Source: an uncultured Chryseobacterium sp. | Lineage (GTDB): Bacteria > Bacteroidota > Bacteroidia > Flavobacteriales > Weeksellaceae | Length of the DNA: 64,000 nt | Direction: 5' to 3' | Assembly: GCF_936933875.1 (NCBI RefSeq) | Contig: NZ_CAKZIK010000069.1 | Span: forward strand, 1-64,000 | Part shown: piece by piece, positions 35,112-44,518 of the stretch | Layout of the letters: each line of letters begins with the position of its first letter | Position numbering within the stretch: the first letter of the stretch is position 1 | Made by a program: the position numbers and the translations under genes | Notes under the pieces: model-generated | Databases searched by the model: none | What the model was told of the DNA's origin: nothing | The model's input: the letters and a program-made list of their open reading frames with translations, nothing else

Positions 35112-36893
35112 TTAAACTTTTGAAATTTGAGCAATTTGAAATTCTGCACCCAAAGCATTCATGCTTCTTGCTAGTTCAATAAATGTAAATTTTGCGATGT
35201 TAGATTCGAAATCCTCAATATTATTAAATAAATCTCTTTCTGTTTTAGCGGAATCAAGTACAGCTAAAACAAAAACAAGTTTTTTATCTTTAACTAAATC
35301 AATAAATTGCACTTTAGATAACTTGCTAAATTGATTCTTAACCTTTTTTGAGTAAGCTGATTTGCCCTTACTATCTTTTGCAGAATCATATAAAGACTCC
35401 ATATATTCCAATTTGGATTTAAAGTCTTCAAATACTTTTTTACTTGCTATAAAGACTTGATTGCAAAGATCTCTCATTGAATTGTCAAATCCCTTTTTTA
35501 CATGGTAAAAATAAATAGTATCACCTTCTATGTGTAAAAGGTCACAAGCTTCAATATTTTCTGGAGTGAATTTATCAAACACAAAAGAATTATTTTTTGA
35601 AAAGTAGGTCTGATTATAATCATTTTCATTTCCCGTACTCCATTTTAGCAGTTCTGGACCATTATACTTTTTATTTTCAAGAAAATATTTAGTTTGCTCA
35701 TTAATTTTACCAATAAAAGATTGCTTTATTACATACCATTCTTTCTCCATTAAGAAATATGTATTGTTTTCGTATTTTATTTCAGTACAAAAGTGATTGA
35801 TTAATCTTTCTCCGGTAAGTTCTATATCATTTTCATCAACGGTTTTTAAATAAGCTGAATTTATCAATTTACGAAAATCATCCAAATTATTGCAATCCCT
35901 GGCATTATCTTTTAAAACTGAGAAAATTTCTTGAATATTTCGAAAACAGCCTTCATGATCAATTTTATAAGTTTTCTTTTCGAAATCAAAAGTTATTACA
36001 CTTTTAGATGCTTGAAAATATCTTTCAAAATCTTTATGACTTATTTCAACACTAAAAAAAGAATTATCATCAAAATAATTACTACAAATGTTTTTCAAAA
36101 CTTCTTCGCGTAAATTATCGATCAAAACAGATTCTCTTCGTGAAACTTTATCAATACTATTTATTTCTACAGTTCTTTCCCGTGATAACAGGTTTTCACA
36201 TTTAACAACCAGTTTTTCCAACTCATCGAATGAAAGCGCCTTTTTTATCGAAAAGAAGTTTTTTGCAATACAAATGCTATCACCTTTTAAATCTTCTTTC
36301 TTAAATCCGAAACTTGTACTTAGCATTTTTTTTGAAAGTTGAGCATTAAGTTCGTTATATACTTTCCCAAAACTTTCATTTTCATAAAGATTATGATCAT
36401 TTCTGAAAAATTTAATTGACCCTTGAATGCCACCTGTCAAATTCCTTTCTTTTGTAGACTTCAAGGTTTTATCATCTACTTTTACAATTCTAGCTAAGAT
36501 TTCAATCCCAAAGTCTGTTGTGGCAATTTCTTGCATTGTGGTATTTGCATAACCACCAGTTGAAGCTAGGATTCTATTTGTATCGTTATTAAAGAAGAGA
36601 ATAATAAAACTTTCAATCCAAGGCTTATTTTCTTTTAAAATTGTTTCTCCTTCGACAACAACTTTACTTATGAAATCCTTCCATTTGACTGAAGAACGGA
36701 CTTTCTTGTGAAAGACTTTAATTTCATATTTAGTATCTAATGATTCTTTAACTTTTTGTTCAATGAAATCACGCTTTTTAAGAAATTTCTTTAGAAATTC
36801 GTAATTTACATCATGAAAAGTGATTTTTCCTTTCTCATAAATACGGACTTGATCTTTTAACAAATAGATATTTGTTTGTATCCTTTCTGACAT
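35112..36893 (-). CDS. DUF6119 / TIGR04141 family sporadically distributed protein
   Basis: 593 residues. Recognised from the central TGGIQGSIKFF and FGIEILARIV patterns and the C-terminal block ACDLLHIEGDTIYFYHVKKG...MRDLCNQVFIASKKV, which resembles the CDLL...HVK...LSHLFAQ signature of this patchily distributed family. The D...HVK arrangement recalls a PD-(D/E)xK-like nuclease core, but that is inference. The function is unknown and the family is often found in mobile islands. First gene of the operon DUF6119-DUF262-EEP. Confidence 0.7.
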   Translation of the reverse strand: MSERIQTNIYLLKDQVRIYEKGKITFHDVNYEFLKKFLKKRDFIEQKVKESLDTKYEIKVFHKKVRSSVKWKDFISKVVVEGETILKENKPWIESFIILFFNNDTNRILASTGGYANTTMQEIATTDFGIEILARIVKVDDKTLKSTKERNLTGGIQGSIKFFRNDHNLYENESFGKVYNELNAQLSKKMLSTSFGFKKEDLKGDSICIAKNFFSIKKALSFDELEKLVVKCENLLSRERTVEINSIDKVSRRESVLIDNLREEVLKNICSNYFDDNSFFSVEISHKDFERYFQASKSVITFDFEKKTYKIDHEGCFRNIQEIFSVLKDNARDCNNLDDFRKLINSAYLKTVDENDIELTGERLINHFCTEIKYENNTYFLMEKEWYVIKQSFIGKINEQTKYFLENKKYNGPELLKWSTGNENDYNQTYFSKNNSFVFDKFTPENIEACDLLHIEGDTIYFYHVKKGFDNSMRDLCNQVFIASKKVFEDFKSKLEYMESLYDSAKDSKGKSAYSKKVKNQFSKLSKVQFIDLVKDKKLVFVLAVLDSAKTERDLFNNIEDFESNIAKFTFIELARSMNALGAEFQIAQISKV

Positions 36894-37104
36894 AATTTAT
36901 TAGTTTTATTAACAAGCGCTCTCTTAAAATACATATAAAATTTCTCCCTAGATTACATTGTTTTGGCATCTAAAGTTCTTTCAATATTCAAAACTGTGGG
37001 TTTTTTATTTGGATACTCAAGGTTCTCATAATGATGCTGGAATTTAAAACTTGAAGAATTTAACTGACAACTTTGAAGTTTGTTGCCATTTTTAATTTAT
37101 TATT

Positions 37105-39960
37105 TTATCCTTCCACACCATCAATAAACACATTCACAAAATCCTGTACTTTTTGGATAATACGTTTTCCAATATTGTTTCGTTCGGTAATTTTTGGTTT
37201 TATTTCCAGTAATTTCAATGCTTCACTGATTTTTGGAGTTTTTGCGGTAAAGAGAAAATCGTTGATGGTGTCCTGAAATTTTTCTTTATTTAAAGATTCT
37301 TCTGCAGCAATACGCTCAAATGCTTCCACTTTTTCTTTGTTCCAGAAAGTTTCAAACTCATCATTTACGGATTCGCTATCGTTGATGTTTGGCAAGTTTT
37401 CATCAATGAATTTCTCAATCAGTTCTTTTTTGCTTCTTAATTGAACATCTCCTGAAATGATTTCTTTAATTTCTTTGATTTTCTGTGCTCGTTTTTCTTC
37501 ATTTGATTCTTTAAGATTTGCCAATAAAGAGAGGATGTAACGCACATTGATTTCATCTCTGTGAATGAGTTCCAATTCAAAATCAATATCGTCTAAAATG
37601 CTTACCTTATCCTTTGTTGCGTTTGGTTTGATGGTTTGCCAAATATCAAGATACTTACTTTTATAACCGTCAAATTCAAATTCCGTCATTTCCAATTGGT
37701 CAAAACTGAAATCTGAAAATGATTTCAAAACATTCAGCAAACGCATCAACTCACGGAAAGCGGTTATAAATTCAAATTTTTCTTCTTCGGTTTGATATCG
37801 GTCAACCGATTCTATTTCGGGTGCGAGAAACTTTAATTTTTCTAATGCCATATTAAAGAGTTCGATATAATCTTCGATCGGCTGAATGATAATTTCCCTT
37901 ATTGCTTCTTTAGTAGAGAAAAGCGTTACCGCATCGTCGGTTGCCGATTTTAGATTTCTAAAACAAACAATATTTCCCTGCGATTTTTTCTCATTCAAAA
38001 TTCTGTTCGTTCTAGAAAATGCTTGAATTAAACCGTGATATTTCAGGTTTTTATCTACAAAAAGGGTGTTGAGTTGTGGACTGTCGAAACCAGTAAGAAA
38101 CATATTCACCACCAAAATCAAATCCAGTTCTCGACTTCTGACTCTTTTTGCAACATCATTATAATAATTGTAGAAACTTTGTCCATCTTTCGTGGTGAAA
38201 TTCGTTCCGAACATCTCATTGTAATGTCCGATATATCTTTCCAAAACATCTCGGCTGTGCGTGGAAATATACTCCGGTCTTGCTTCAGCAACCATTCTCA
38301 TTTCGTCAACTTCCTCCATAATTCCGTCGGCTTCTTGTGAATCTTCATTGGTTGTATAACTGAAAATCGTTGCAATCTTCAGATTATGTTTTCCCTCTAA
38401 TTTTTTAAAATTAAAAAGGTCATAATATTTTTTCAAAACATCAATGCTGCTTACACAAAACATCGCATTAAATGTTTTATCGCCTGTTTTTCGGTTGTAT
38501 TCAGAAATAATGTAGTCCGAAATTTTATCTAATCGTTGTGGACTTTCCAAAAGTTCTTGGGTATCAATTCCTTCAACTTCGGTATCGATGTAGGTGTTGC
38601 TTCCTTCTTTTTCTTTGTACCGACCGACATATTCCACTGAAAATTTCAAAACATTTTCATCACGAATCGCATCTGTAATCACATATTTATGAAGACAATC
38701 ATCAAAAAGTCGATTTGTTGTTGCAGGTTTTCCATCAATTTTTCCTGTGGCGTTCACTTCGGAAATAGGTGTCCCTGTGAAGCCAATCATTTGTGCTTTT
38801 TCGAAATATTTTTTGATGTTCTGATGTGTTTCGCCAAACTGACTTCGGTGACATTCATCAAAAATGAAAACAACTTTTTTGTCTTTCAGATGCTCTATTT
38901 TTCTGCCGTGTTTTTCTTTGGTAACTGCGGTATTGAGTTTTTGCAAAGTGGTAACAATCAGTTTGGTATTATCTGAAAGTTGCTTTACCAAATGTCTCGT
39001 ATTTTCGGTTGCATCAACACTTCCTTTTTCAAAAGCATCAAATTCTTTTTGGGTTTGATAATCCAAATCTTTTCTATCGACCACAAAAACCACTTTCTCA
39101 ACTTTTGGAATTTCCCTTAAAATCTGACTCGCTTTAAAAGAAGTAAGTGTTTTTCCTGAACCTGTTGTATGCCAAATAAATCCGTTTTTATCAGTATTTC
39201 GAACTCGTTCCACAATTTTTTCAACTGCATAATATTGATACGGACGAAGAACCATCAAAATTTTATAGGTTTGATTGAGTACAATGTATTTCGTAATCAT
39301 CTTTGCGATGTGGCAAGGTTCTAAAAATTCTGGCGCAAATTTATCGAGTGCTTGAATGGTATTATTCTCTTCATCCGACCAATAAAAGGTTTGCTTGTAA
39401 GATTGCTTTGCGTTATTGGAATAATACTTTGTATTTACACCATTACTAATGACGAAAATTTGAACATAATTAAACAAACCACTTCCTGAAGAAAATGAAT
39501 GTTTGTGATAACGATTTACCTGATTAAAAGCCTCTTTCATCTCCAAACCACGGCGTTTCAACTCAATCTGAACCAAAGGCAAACCATTGATTAAAATAGT
39601 AACATCGTAACGGTTTTTGTATTCGCCGTGTTGCGAAATTTGATTGGTAACCTGAAATTGGTTTTGGCACCAATGTTCCTGATTAATGAACTCAATCCAT
39701 TCGGAAGTTCCATCATCTTTCACAAAATGAAAACGGTCGCGAAGTATTTTTGCTTTTTCAAAGACGTTTCCTTTTGATAAGTGATTCAGAATTTTTTCAA
39801 ATTCCTTTTCAGAAAAAGTTTTTTTATTGTGAATTTCGAGTTGGGATTTCAGATTTTTAAGTAAATCTTTTTCATCTTTTATAGTCACTTTTTTGTGACC
39901 TAACTCTTGGAGTTGTTCTACTAGTTTTTGTTCTAAAATATATTCGGGTTGGCTCGACAT
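37105..39960 (-). CDS. hsdR: Type I restriction enzyme, R subunit
   Basis: 951 residues from the ATG at 39960; a further in-frame ATG at 39996 would add 12 residues. Motor and nuclease subunit of the type I complex. PD-(D/E)xK nuclease near residue 140 (LPLVQIELKRRG), Walker A HTTGSGKTLTSF, DEAH-type box FIFDECHRSQ, GFTGTPI, later helicase motif FLTGFDSPQLNTLFVDK, and the C-terminal helical part that docks on HsdM. It is separated from hsdM/hsdS by a recombinase gene and an inverted hsdS-fic block, all but that block on the same strand. Confidence 0.95.
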   Translation of the reverse strand: MSSQPEYILEQKLVEQLQELGHKKVTIKDEKDLLKNLKSQLEIHNKKTFSEKEFEKILNHLSKGNVFEKAKILRDRFHFVKDDGTSEWIEFINQEHWCQNQFQVTNQISQHGEYKNRYDVTILINGLPLVQIELKRRGLEMKEAFNQVNRYHKHSFSSGSGLFNYVQIFVISNGVNTKYYSNNAKQSYKQTFYWSDEENNTIQALDKFAPEFLEPCHIAKMITKYIVLNQTYKILMVLRPYQYYAVEKIVERVRNTDKNGFIWHTTGSGKTLTSFKASQILREIPKVEKVVFVVDRKDLDYQTQKEFDAFEKGSVDATENTRHLVKQLSDNTKLIVTTLQKLNTAVTKEKHGRKIEHLKDKKVVFIFDECHRSQFGETHQNIKKYFEKAQMIGFTGTPISEVNATGKIDGKPATTNRLFDDCLHKYVITDAIRDENVLKFSVEYVGRYKEKEGSNTYIDTEVEGIDTQELLESPQRLDKISDYIISEYNRKTGDKTFNAMFCVSSIDVLKKYYDLFNFKKLEGKHNLKIATIFSYTTNEDSQEADGIMEEVDEMRMVAEARPEYISTHSRDVLERYIGHYNEMFGTNFTTKDGQSFYNYYNDVAKRVRSRELDLILVVNMFLTGFDSPQLNTLFVDKNLKYHGLIQAFSRTNRILNEKKSQGNIVCFRNLKSATDDAVTLFSTKEAIREIIIQPIEDYIELFNMALEKLKFLAPEIESVDRYQTEEEKFEFITAFRELMRLLNVLKSFSDFSFDQLEMTEFEFDGYKSKYLDIWQTIKPNATKDKVSILDDIDFELELIHRDEINVRYILSLLANLKESNEEKRAQKIKEIKEIISGDVQLRSKKELIEKFIDENLPNINDSESVNDEFETFWNKEKVEAFERIAAEESLNKEKFQDTINDFLFTAKTPKISEALKLLEIKPKITERNNIGKRIIQKVQDFVNVFIDGVEG

Positions 39961-40044
39961 CGACTGAGTTTTCAAGAAAATCTTTGTCAGATTCAAAACC
40001 TGACAAAGATTTAAGGTTAATTACAAATTTAACAAATAAAATCC

Positions 40045-40968
40045 TTATTTCAGAGCTCTAAACATTTGATCAATCGCTTTTTTCTTCTGCTCCAAATTGG
40101 GATGCACATACAAATTCAAAGTTGTGGAAATATTGGAATGTCCCAATAAAACGCTCACCGTTTTATAATCGCATTTGCTTTCAATACAGCGTGTTGCAAA
40201 ACTATGACGCAAGCCGTGAAATTTGATTTCAGGAATTTCCAATTGCCTCATCAAATTTTTATAATAACTGCGATAAGTTCGTGGCTCTGTTGGTTTTGAA
40301 TCGTTGGTTAAAACGAAAAAAGATGGATTTACTATTTTCTTAAAAGGCTTCAACATTCGCAACAATTCTCTACTCATCGGAATTTCTCGGATGAAATTTT
40401 TAGTTTTAGGAGAATCCAAAAGCAATTCGGTTCTTCTTTCGCCATTTTCTATCACATAAATTCTTTGAATTGTTTTTCGGATGTAGATAATTCCGTTGTC
40501 AGTATCAATATCTTTCCAAGTCAGCGCACAGATTTCTCCAATCCGAATTCCCGAAGAAAGGCAAATGTAAATCCCAAGATTTCGAAAGGTAAAATGCTCC
40601 TGAATATAGTTCATCACTTTTTTCTGATGAGTCCTTGAAAGCACTTCAATTTGTTGATTTTCCCGAACTGTTGGATATTGGATTTGAAAGGGTGAAAACT
40701 GAATCCATTTGTTTTTTGCTCCGAATTTGAGAATCATTTTCAGCACTATCAAAATGTCTTTCACGGTTTTCTGACTTAATCCCTGCTCCAATTTTTGGAA
40801 TACAAATTTTTGGACTTGTTCTTCCTCGATTTCAGAAGAATTTCCAAATTCTGGAAGTAAGTGATTTTCAATCAGCAATATATAAGCTGATAAAGTGCTT
40901 TTTTTGACATACAATTTTTTGTCGATTTTCCAAAGTTCGACGATTTGGGAGATGTTTTTTTTGTTCAT
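40045..40968 (-). CDS. Tyrosine recombinase inside the type I RM locus
   Basis: 307 residues. A full canonical active site is visible: first Arg in SSGIRIGEICALTW, HGLRHSFATRC (His-x-x-Arg), LGHSNISTT (His) and nucleophile Tyr in LNLYVHP. XerC/D-like with an N-terminal SAM-like domain. It lies between hsdR and two oppositely oriented hsdS genes, the position of the invertases that switch specificity genes in phase-variable type I systems. It is unrelated in detail to the island integrase at 30.1 kb, which lacks the first Arg. Confidence 0.88.
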   Translation of the reverse strand: MNKKNISQIVELWKIDKKLYVKKSTLSAYILLIENHLLPEFGNSSEIEEEQVQKFVFQKLEQGLSQKTVKDILIVLKMILKFGAKNKWIQFSPFQIQYPTVRENQQIEVLSRTHQKKVMNYIQEHFTFRNLGIYICLSSGIRIGEICALTWKDIDTDNGIIYIRKTIQRIYVIENGERRTELLLDSPKTKNFIREIPMSRELLRMLKPFKKIVNPSFFVLTNDSKPTEPRTYRSYYKNLMRQLEIPEIKFHGLRHSFATRCIESKCDYKTVSVLLGHSNISTTLNLYVHPNLEQKKKAIDQMFRALK

Positions 40969-41042
40969 AAGATTTTGAATTAAAGGTTTGAAATAGGAAA
41001 GTTAAAGACTTTAGAAAGTATCTCCTTCAAAACAAATTAATG

Positions 41043-41065
41043 GTGAAATTTCTCGCCAATTTCAC
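41043..41065. repeat. Palindrome at the 5' edge of the inverted hsdS
   Basis: GTGAAATT-TCTCGCC-AATTTCAC, perfect 8-bp arms with a 7-base spacer, between the recombinase gene and the inverted hsdS. The geometry suits a tyrosine-recombinase crossover site or an operator. I find no second copy near the other hsdS. Confidence 0.4.
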
Positions 41066-41097
41066 ACATTGAAGATAAAGTTTTCGACTCCCCAAAT

Positions 41098-42252
41098 TTG
41101 AGATTTCCTGAATATCAAAATTCATGGGAGACATTAAAATTGAGGGATATTTCTGAAAAAGTAAATGAAAAAAACACAAATAATGATTTGGACTTAGTTT
41201 TTTCTAATTCTGCAGTTCAAGGCATTGTTTTACAAAATGATTATTTTGAAAAGAGTATTGCTAATAGAAATAATCTGCAAGGATATTACATCGTAAAACC
41301 TCAAGACTTTGTTTATAATCCAAGGATTTCAGCAAATGCTGAAGTCGGAGCAATGAACATAAATAACACATTCAAAACCGGACTTGTTTCCCCATTATAT
41401 ACGGTTTTCAGAATAAAATCTGCAAAAATAACCCCTCAATTTTTAGAAATTTATTTCAAGTCTAAGCATTGGCACAGTCATATGCGAGAAATTGCTAACT
41501 ACGGTGCGAGAGATGATAGAATGAATATCAAAAACGATGATTTCTATAATATGGATTTGCAAGTTCCACAAAATGATGAACAAATTAAGATTATTTCATT
41601 TTTATCTAAAATAATTTTCAGGATAGAAACCCAAAAGAAAACGATTCAAAACTTGGAGTCGCTAATGAATGGCGTAAGAGCAAAAATTTTCAATGATAAT
41701 GATTTGTTTTTGGGTAATAAGAAACTTCAAGAAATTGGGACTTTTTTTTCAGGAGGAACTCCATTAACCTCAAATAAAAACTATTATGAAGGAACAATTC
41801 CTTTTATTAAATCAGGCGAAATAAATTCTCAATCGACAGAACAATTTATATCCTTGGAAGGATTGAAGAACTCATCGGCAAAATTAGTAGAAAAAGGAGA
41901 TGTTTTAATTGCACTTTATGGGGCTACAAGCGGAGAAGTAGGAGTTAGCAAAATTTCAGGTGCAATAAATCAAGCCATTTTATGTATTCGAACCGAATAT
42001 AATCCTGTATTTATCGTAAATTACCTAAAATTCAAAAAAGAAGAAATATTAAAAACATTTCTTCAAGGTGGACAAGGAAATTTATCCGCTGATATTATAA
42101 AGTCAATTTCAATTCCAATACCCGAAGGAGAAAAGCAAAAACTTATCGTGCAGTTGTTCAGCAATCTCGAAAAGAAACTAGAAATCGAAACCCAAATCCT
42201 CGGAAAACTCAACTTGCAAAAGAAATTCTTCCTCCAAAATCTTTTCGTTTAG
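41098..42252 (+). CDS. hsdS: Second, inverted hsdS (start-less specificity cassette)
   Basis: The frame is open from 41047 but contains no ATG at its beginning. The first usable codon is TTG at 41098, already inside the conserved NLRFPEYQNSWETLKLRDIS segment that in the other hsdS follows ~20 residues of leader. It holds two target-recognition domains separated by the conserved helix FRIETQKKTIQNLESLMNGV and ends in KKLEIETQILGKLNLQKKFFLQNLFV. It is opposite in direction to hsdM and hsdS. This suggests a silent cassette that supplies alternative DNA specificity after recombination (inference). Confidence 0.8.
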   Translation: MRFPEYQNSWETLKLRDISEKVNEKNTNNDLDLVFSNSAVQGIVLQNDYFEKSIANRNNLQGYYIVKPQDFVYNPRISANAEVGAMNINNTFKTGLVSPLYTVFRIKSAKITPQFLEIYFKSKHWHSHMREIANYGARDDRMNIKNDDFYNMDLQVPQNDEQIKIISFLSKIIFRIETQKKTIQNLESLMNGVRAKIFNDNDLFLGNKKLQEIGTFFSGGTPLTSNKNYYEGTIPFIKSGEINSQSTEQFISLEGLKNSSAKLVEKGDVLIALYGATSGEVGVSKISGAINQAILCIRTEYNPVFIVNYLKFKKEEILKTFLQGGQGNLSADIIKSISIPIPEGEKQKLIVQLFSNLEKKLEIETQILGKLNLQKKFFLQNLFV

Positions 42253-42256
42253 AATT

Positions 42257-42310
42257 TTATCGGCATGAATATATAAGTTATTTATATATTTGTATTGCTT
42301 TTGCCGATAA
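42257..42310. promoter_or_regulatory. fic promoter with flanking operator-like repeat
   Basis: TATATTTG (42285-42292) is an exact TAnnTTTG box. It is bracketed by TTATCGGCA (42257-42265) and its exact complement TGCCGATAA (42302-42310). The right copy also forms a small palindrome, GCCG-ATAA-CGGC. This layout suggests autoregulation by the HTH domain of the Fic protein. Confidence 0.6.
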
Positions 42311-42329
42311 CGGCAGATTTTGATTTAAA

Positions 42330-43223
42330 ATGAAATATATTTCAGTAAGCGAATTTGCGAGAAAATATAATCTTTCTGAAAGAACGGTTCGAAATTATTG
42401 TGCTTTAGGAAAAATTAAAGGTGCTTTTATTACAGGAAAAACATGGAATATTCCAGAAGATTCACTTCCTCCTCAAAAAAACAAATCTAATAAAAAAGAG
42501 AAAAGTATTCTGCTCAACATTTTGAAAGAGCAGAAAGAAATGACACTAAAAGGTGGAATTTATCATCGCACGCAAATTGATTTAACTTACAACTCAAACC
42601 GAATTGAGGGAAGTAAATTAACACAAGACCAAACCCGCTACATTTTTGAAACCAATACCATCGGTGCGTCTGTAGATAGCATTAATGTTGATGATATTAT
42701 AGAAACTTCAAACCATTTTCGTTGCATTGATTTCATTATTGATAAAGCAAGTTCTAAACTTTCAGAATCTCTTATTAAAGAATTACATTTTCTTCTAAAA
42801 TCGGGAACTTCCGATAGTCGAAAGGATTGGTTTAATGTAGGTGAATACAAAAAACTTCCAAATGAAGTTGGCGGAAATGAAACTTGTGTTCCAAAAAATG
42901 TTTCTTCCGAAATGAAAAAACTTCTTTATGAATATCATATAATCAAACATAAAACTTTAGAAAACATCATTGATTTTCATTATCGGTTTGAAATGATTCA
43001 CCCGTTCCAAGACGGAAACGGTCGTGTTGGAAGATTGATTATGTTTAAAGAATGTCTTGCGAACAATATTGTTCCTTTCATCATAACAGACGAACTCAAA
43101 ATGTTCTATTATCGCGGTTTGCAAGAATGGCAAAATATTCAAGAATATTTGATGGACACTTGCTTATCTGCACAAGATCGTTATAAAGAAATTTTGAATT
43201 ATTTTGAGATTCCTTTTAGATAA
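42330..43223 (+). CDS. fic: Fic family AMP-transferase with N-terminal HTH
   Basis: 297 residues. An N-terminal helix-turn-helix of the MerR/excisionase sort (YISVSEFARKYNLSERTVRNYCALGKIKGAFITGKTWNIP) is followed by the Fic domain with the full catalytic motif HPFQDGNGRVGR starting at His224. The inhibitory helix motif S-x-x-x-E-G (S89-E93-G94, in YNSNRIEG) precedes the Fic domain, so this is a class II, self-inhibited Fic enzyme. Its 3' end overlaps the hsdS 3' end tail-to-tail by eight bases. Fic genes are common passengers in type I RM loci; targets are unknown. Confidence 0.9.
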   Translation: MKYISVSEFARKYNLSERTVRNYCALGKIKGAFITGKTWNIPEDSLPPQKNKSNKKEKSILLNILKEQKEMTLKGGIYHRTQIDLTYNSNRIEGSKLTQDQTRYIFETNTIGASVDSINVDDIIETSNHFRCIDFIIDKASSKLSESLIKELHFLLKSGTSDSRKDWFNVGEYKKLPNEVGGNETCVPKNVSSEMKKLLYEYHIIKHKTLENIIDFHYRFEMIHPFQDGNGRVGRLIMFKECLANNIVPFIITDELKMFYYRGLQEWQNIQEYLMDTCLSAQDRYKEILNYFEIPFR

Positions 43224-44478
43224 AAAGGTTTTGAAGGAAGTATTTTTTTTGTTGTTCGAGAAGCGCTAAAATTCTTTTTTCAGTTTCAAGCTTTTCTGAG
43301 AGACTTGCCAATATATTTGATATTTTTATTTGTTCAGATTCAGTAGGTAAGTTTATTTTTAATTTTAAGAATTCATTTTTGCTCATATTATATCTCGTAC
43401 TTCCTTGTGCAAGCTTCACTATTGTGTTTCTAAAAACTTTACTTCTAAAAAGGAAACTAGCAAATTTTGGATTTAGGGCTGTATGTGAAAATGTTCGGAA
43501 ACCAAAGCAAAAACTGTTCATATATGTATCGTCAACTTCCTGTAGCAAAACAGAAGACATTCCGATTTCATTTGCGGTTTCAGATGATACTGTAAAAAAA
43601 GCATCACCAAATTTTACCTTGCTCTGATTTTCATTTTCATCAATTTCTACAAATCCACATTCGTTAATATCAATTGTTCTCGAATCAAAAATTTGTTTGT
43701 ATTGAATGTATCTTTTTCCAGAACCAAAATCTTCTTTGCTTTTACCTGTAAGTCCATTAAATGTTTCTCCTATTTCAGCTAATTTAAAAGTTTTCCATTT
43801 TTCATAACTCCCTTTCAATTTTAATTTTTCCTCCATAAAAAGGTTAACAAGTATTTCGATTTGGGAGTTTAACTGATTAATCGTTTTCATTGAACACTCA
43901 ATTCTCGAATCTAACAAAAAAAGAAAATTGGCTATTTTATTCTGCTCTTCAATTGTAGTAATATGAATCGGTAAGGATTTATATTCTTCAGCATTTATTC
44001 CAGGTTGACCAGAGCGCATCGACATTGATAATACCCATTTTTCATACTCATAAGTCAATGTTTGTGAAAAAATAAAGTAAGGATTGTTATTTTTAATGTT
44101 AAATCGAATAAGAAAACCTGCGAAAAAAACATTGCCATCGTTTTTATTATACAAGTATGATTTTCCAACACTTGCTCCCGTTCTTGTAAAAAGAACATCT
44201 CCTTCATTTAACAAATATTTGGATTCTAAATTACCTTTTGGAGAGCATAAGGGATTTGGATTAAATAGCCGTGTACTTTCATCAATATCTGTAATTCTTA
44301 TATATTTATTTTCTCCATCATAATTTGTTGCAGCTGCATTCATTCCATACATTATGTTATTAGAAACATCACCTAACTTGTTTGACTCCCAATTCTCTAC
44401 AAACTCAGGAAAACGAAGTTTAGGGAAATAATTTGGGGAATTTGGGGATTTTTTTACACTTTTATCTTTATCGCTCAT
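43216..44478 (-). CDS. hsdS: Type I restriction enzyme, S subunit (expressed copy)
   Basis: 420 residues with a normal ATG 40 bases after hsdM. It sets the bipartite DNA target of the complex. N-terminal YFPKLRFPEFVENWESNKLGDVS, first target-recognition domain, central conserved helix LLDSRIECSMKTINQLNSQIEILVNLF, second domain, C-terminal helix SEKLETEKRILALLEQQKKYFLQNLFI. The domain layout is the same as the inverted copy at 41.1-42.3 kb, but the two recognition domains differ clearly in sequence. Confidence 0.93.
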   Translation of the reverse strand: MSDKDKSVKKSPNSPNYFPKLRFPEFVENWESNKLGDVSNNIMYGMNAAATNYDGENKYIRITDIDESTRLFNPNPLCSPKGNLESKYLLNEGDVLFTRTGASVGKSYLYNKNDGNVFFAGFLIRFNIKNNNPYFIFSQTLTYEYEKWVLSMSMRSGQPGINAEEYKSLPIHITTIEEQNKIANFLFLLDSRIECSMKTINQLNSQIEILVNLFMEEKLKLKGSYEKWKTFKLAEIGETFNGLTGKSKEDFGSGKRYIQYKQIFDSRTIDINECGFVEIDENENQSKVKFGDAFFTVSSETANEIGMSSVLLQEVDDTYMNSFCFGFRTFSHTALNPKFASFLFRSKVFRNTIVKLAQGSTRYNMSKNEFLKLKINLPTESEQIKISNILASLSEKLETEKRILALLEQQKKYFLQNLFI

Positions 44479-44518
44479 CTTGACTTTTTTGAAAAATTAA
44501 TTCTAAAACTTGAGGATT

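Noticed and set aside
41047..44478. Long inverted repeats between the two hsdS genes
   Set aside because: Comparing the 5' ends, centres and 3' ends by eye gave only 8-10 base matches, so I do not annotate inversion sites.
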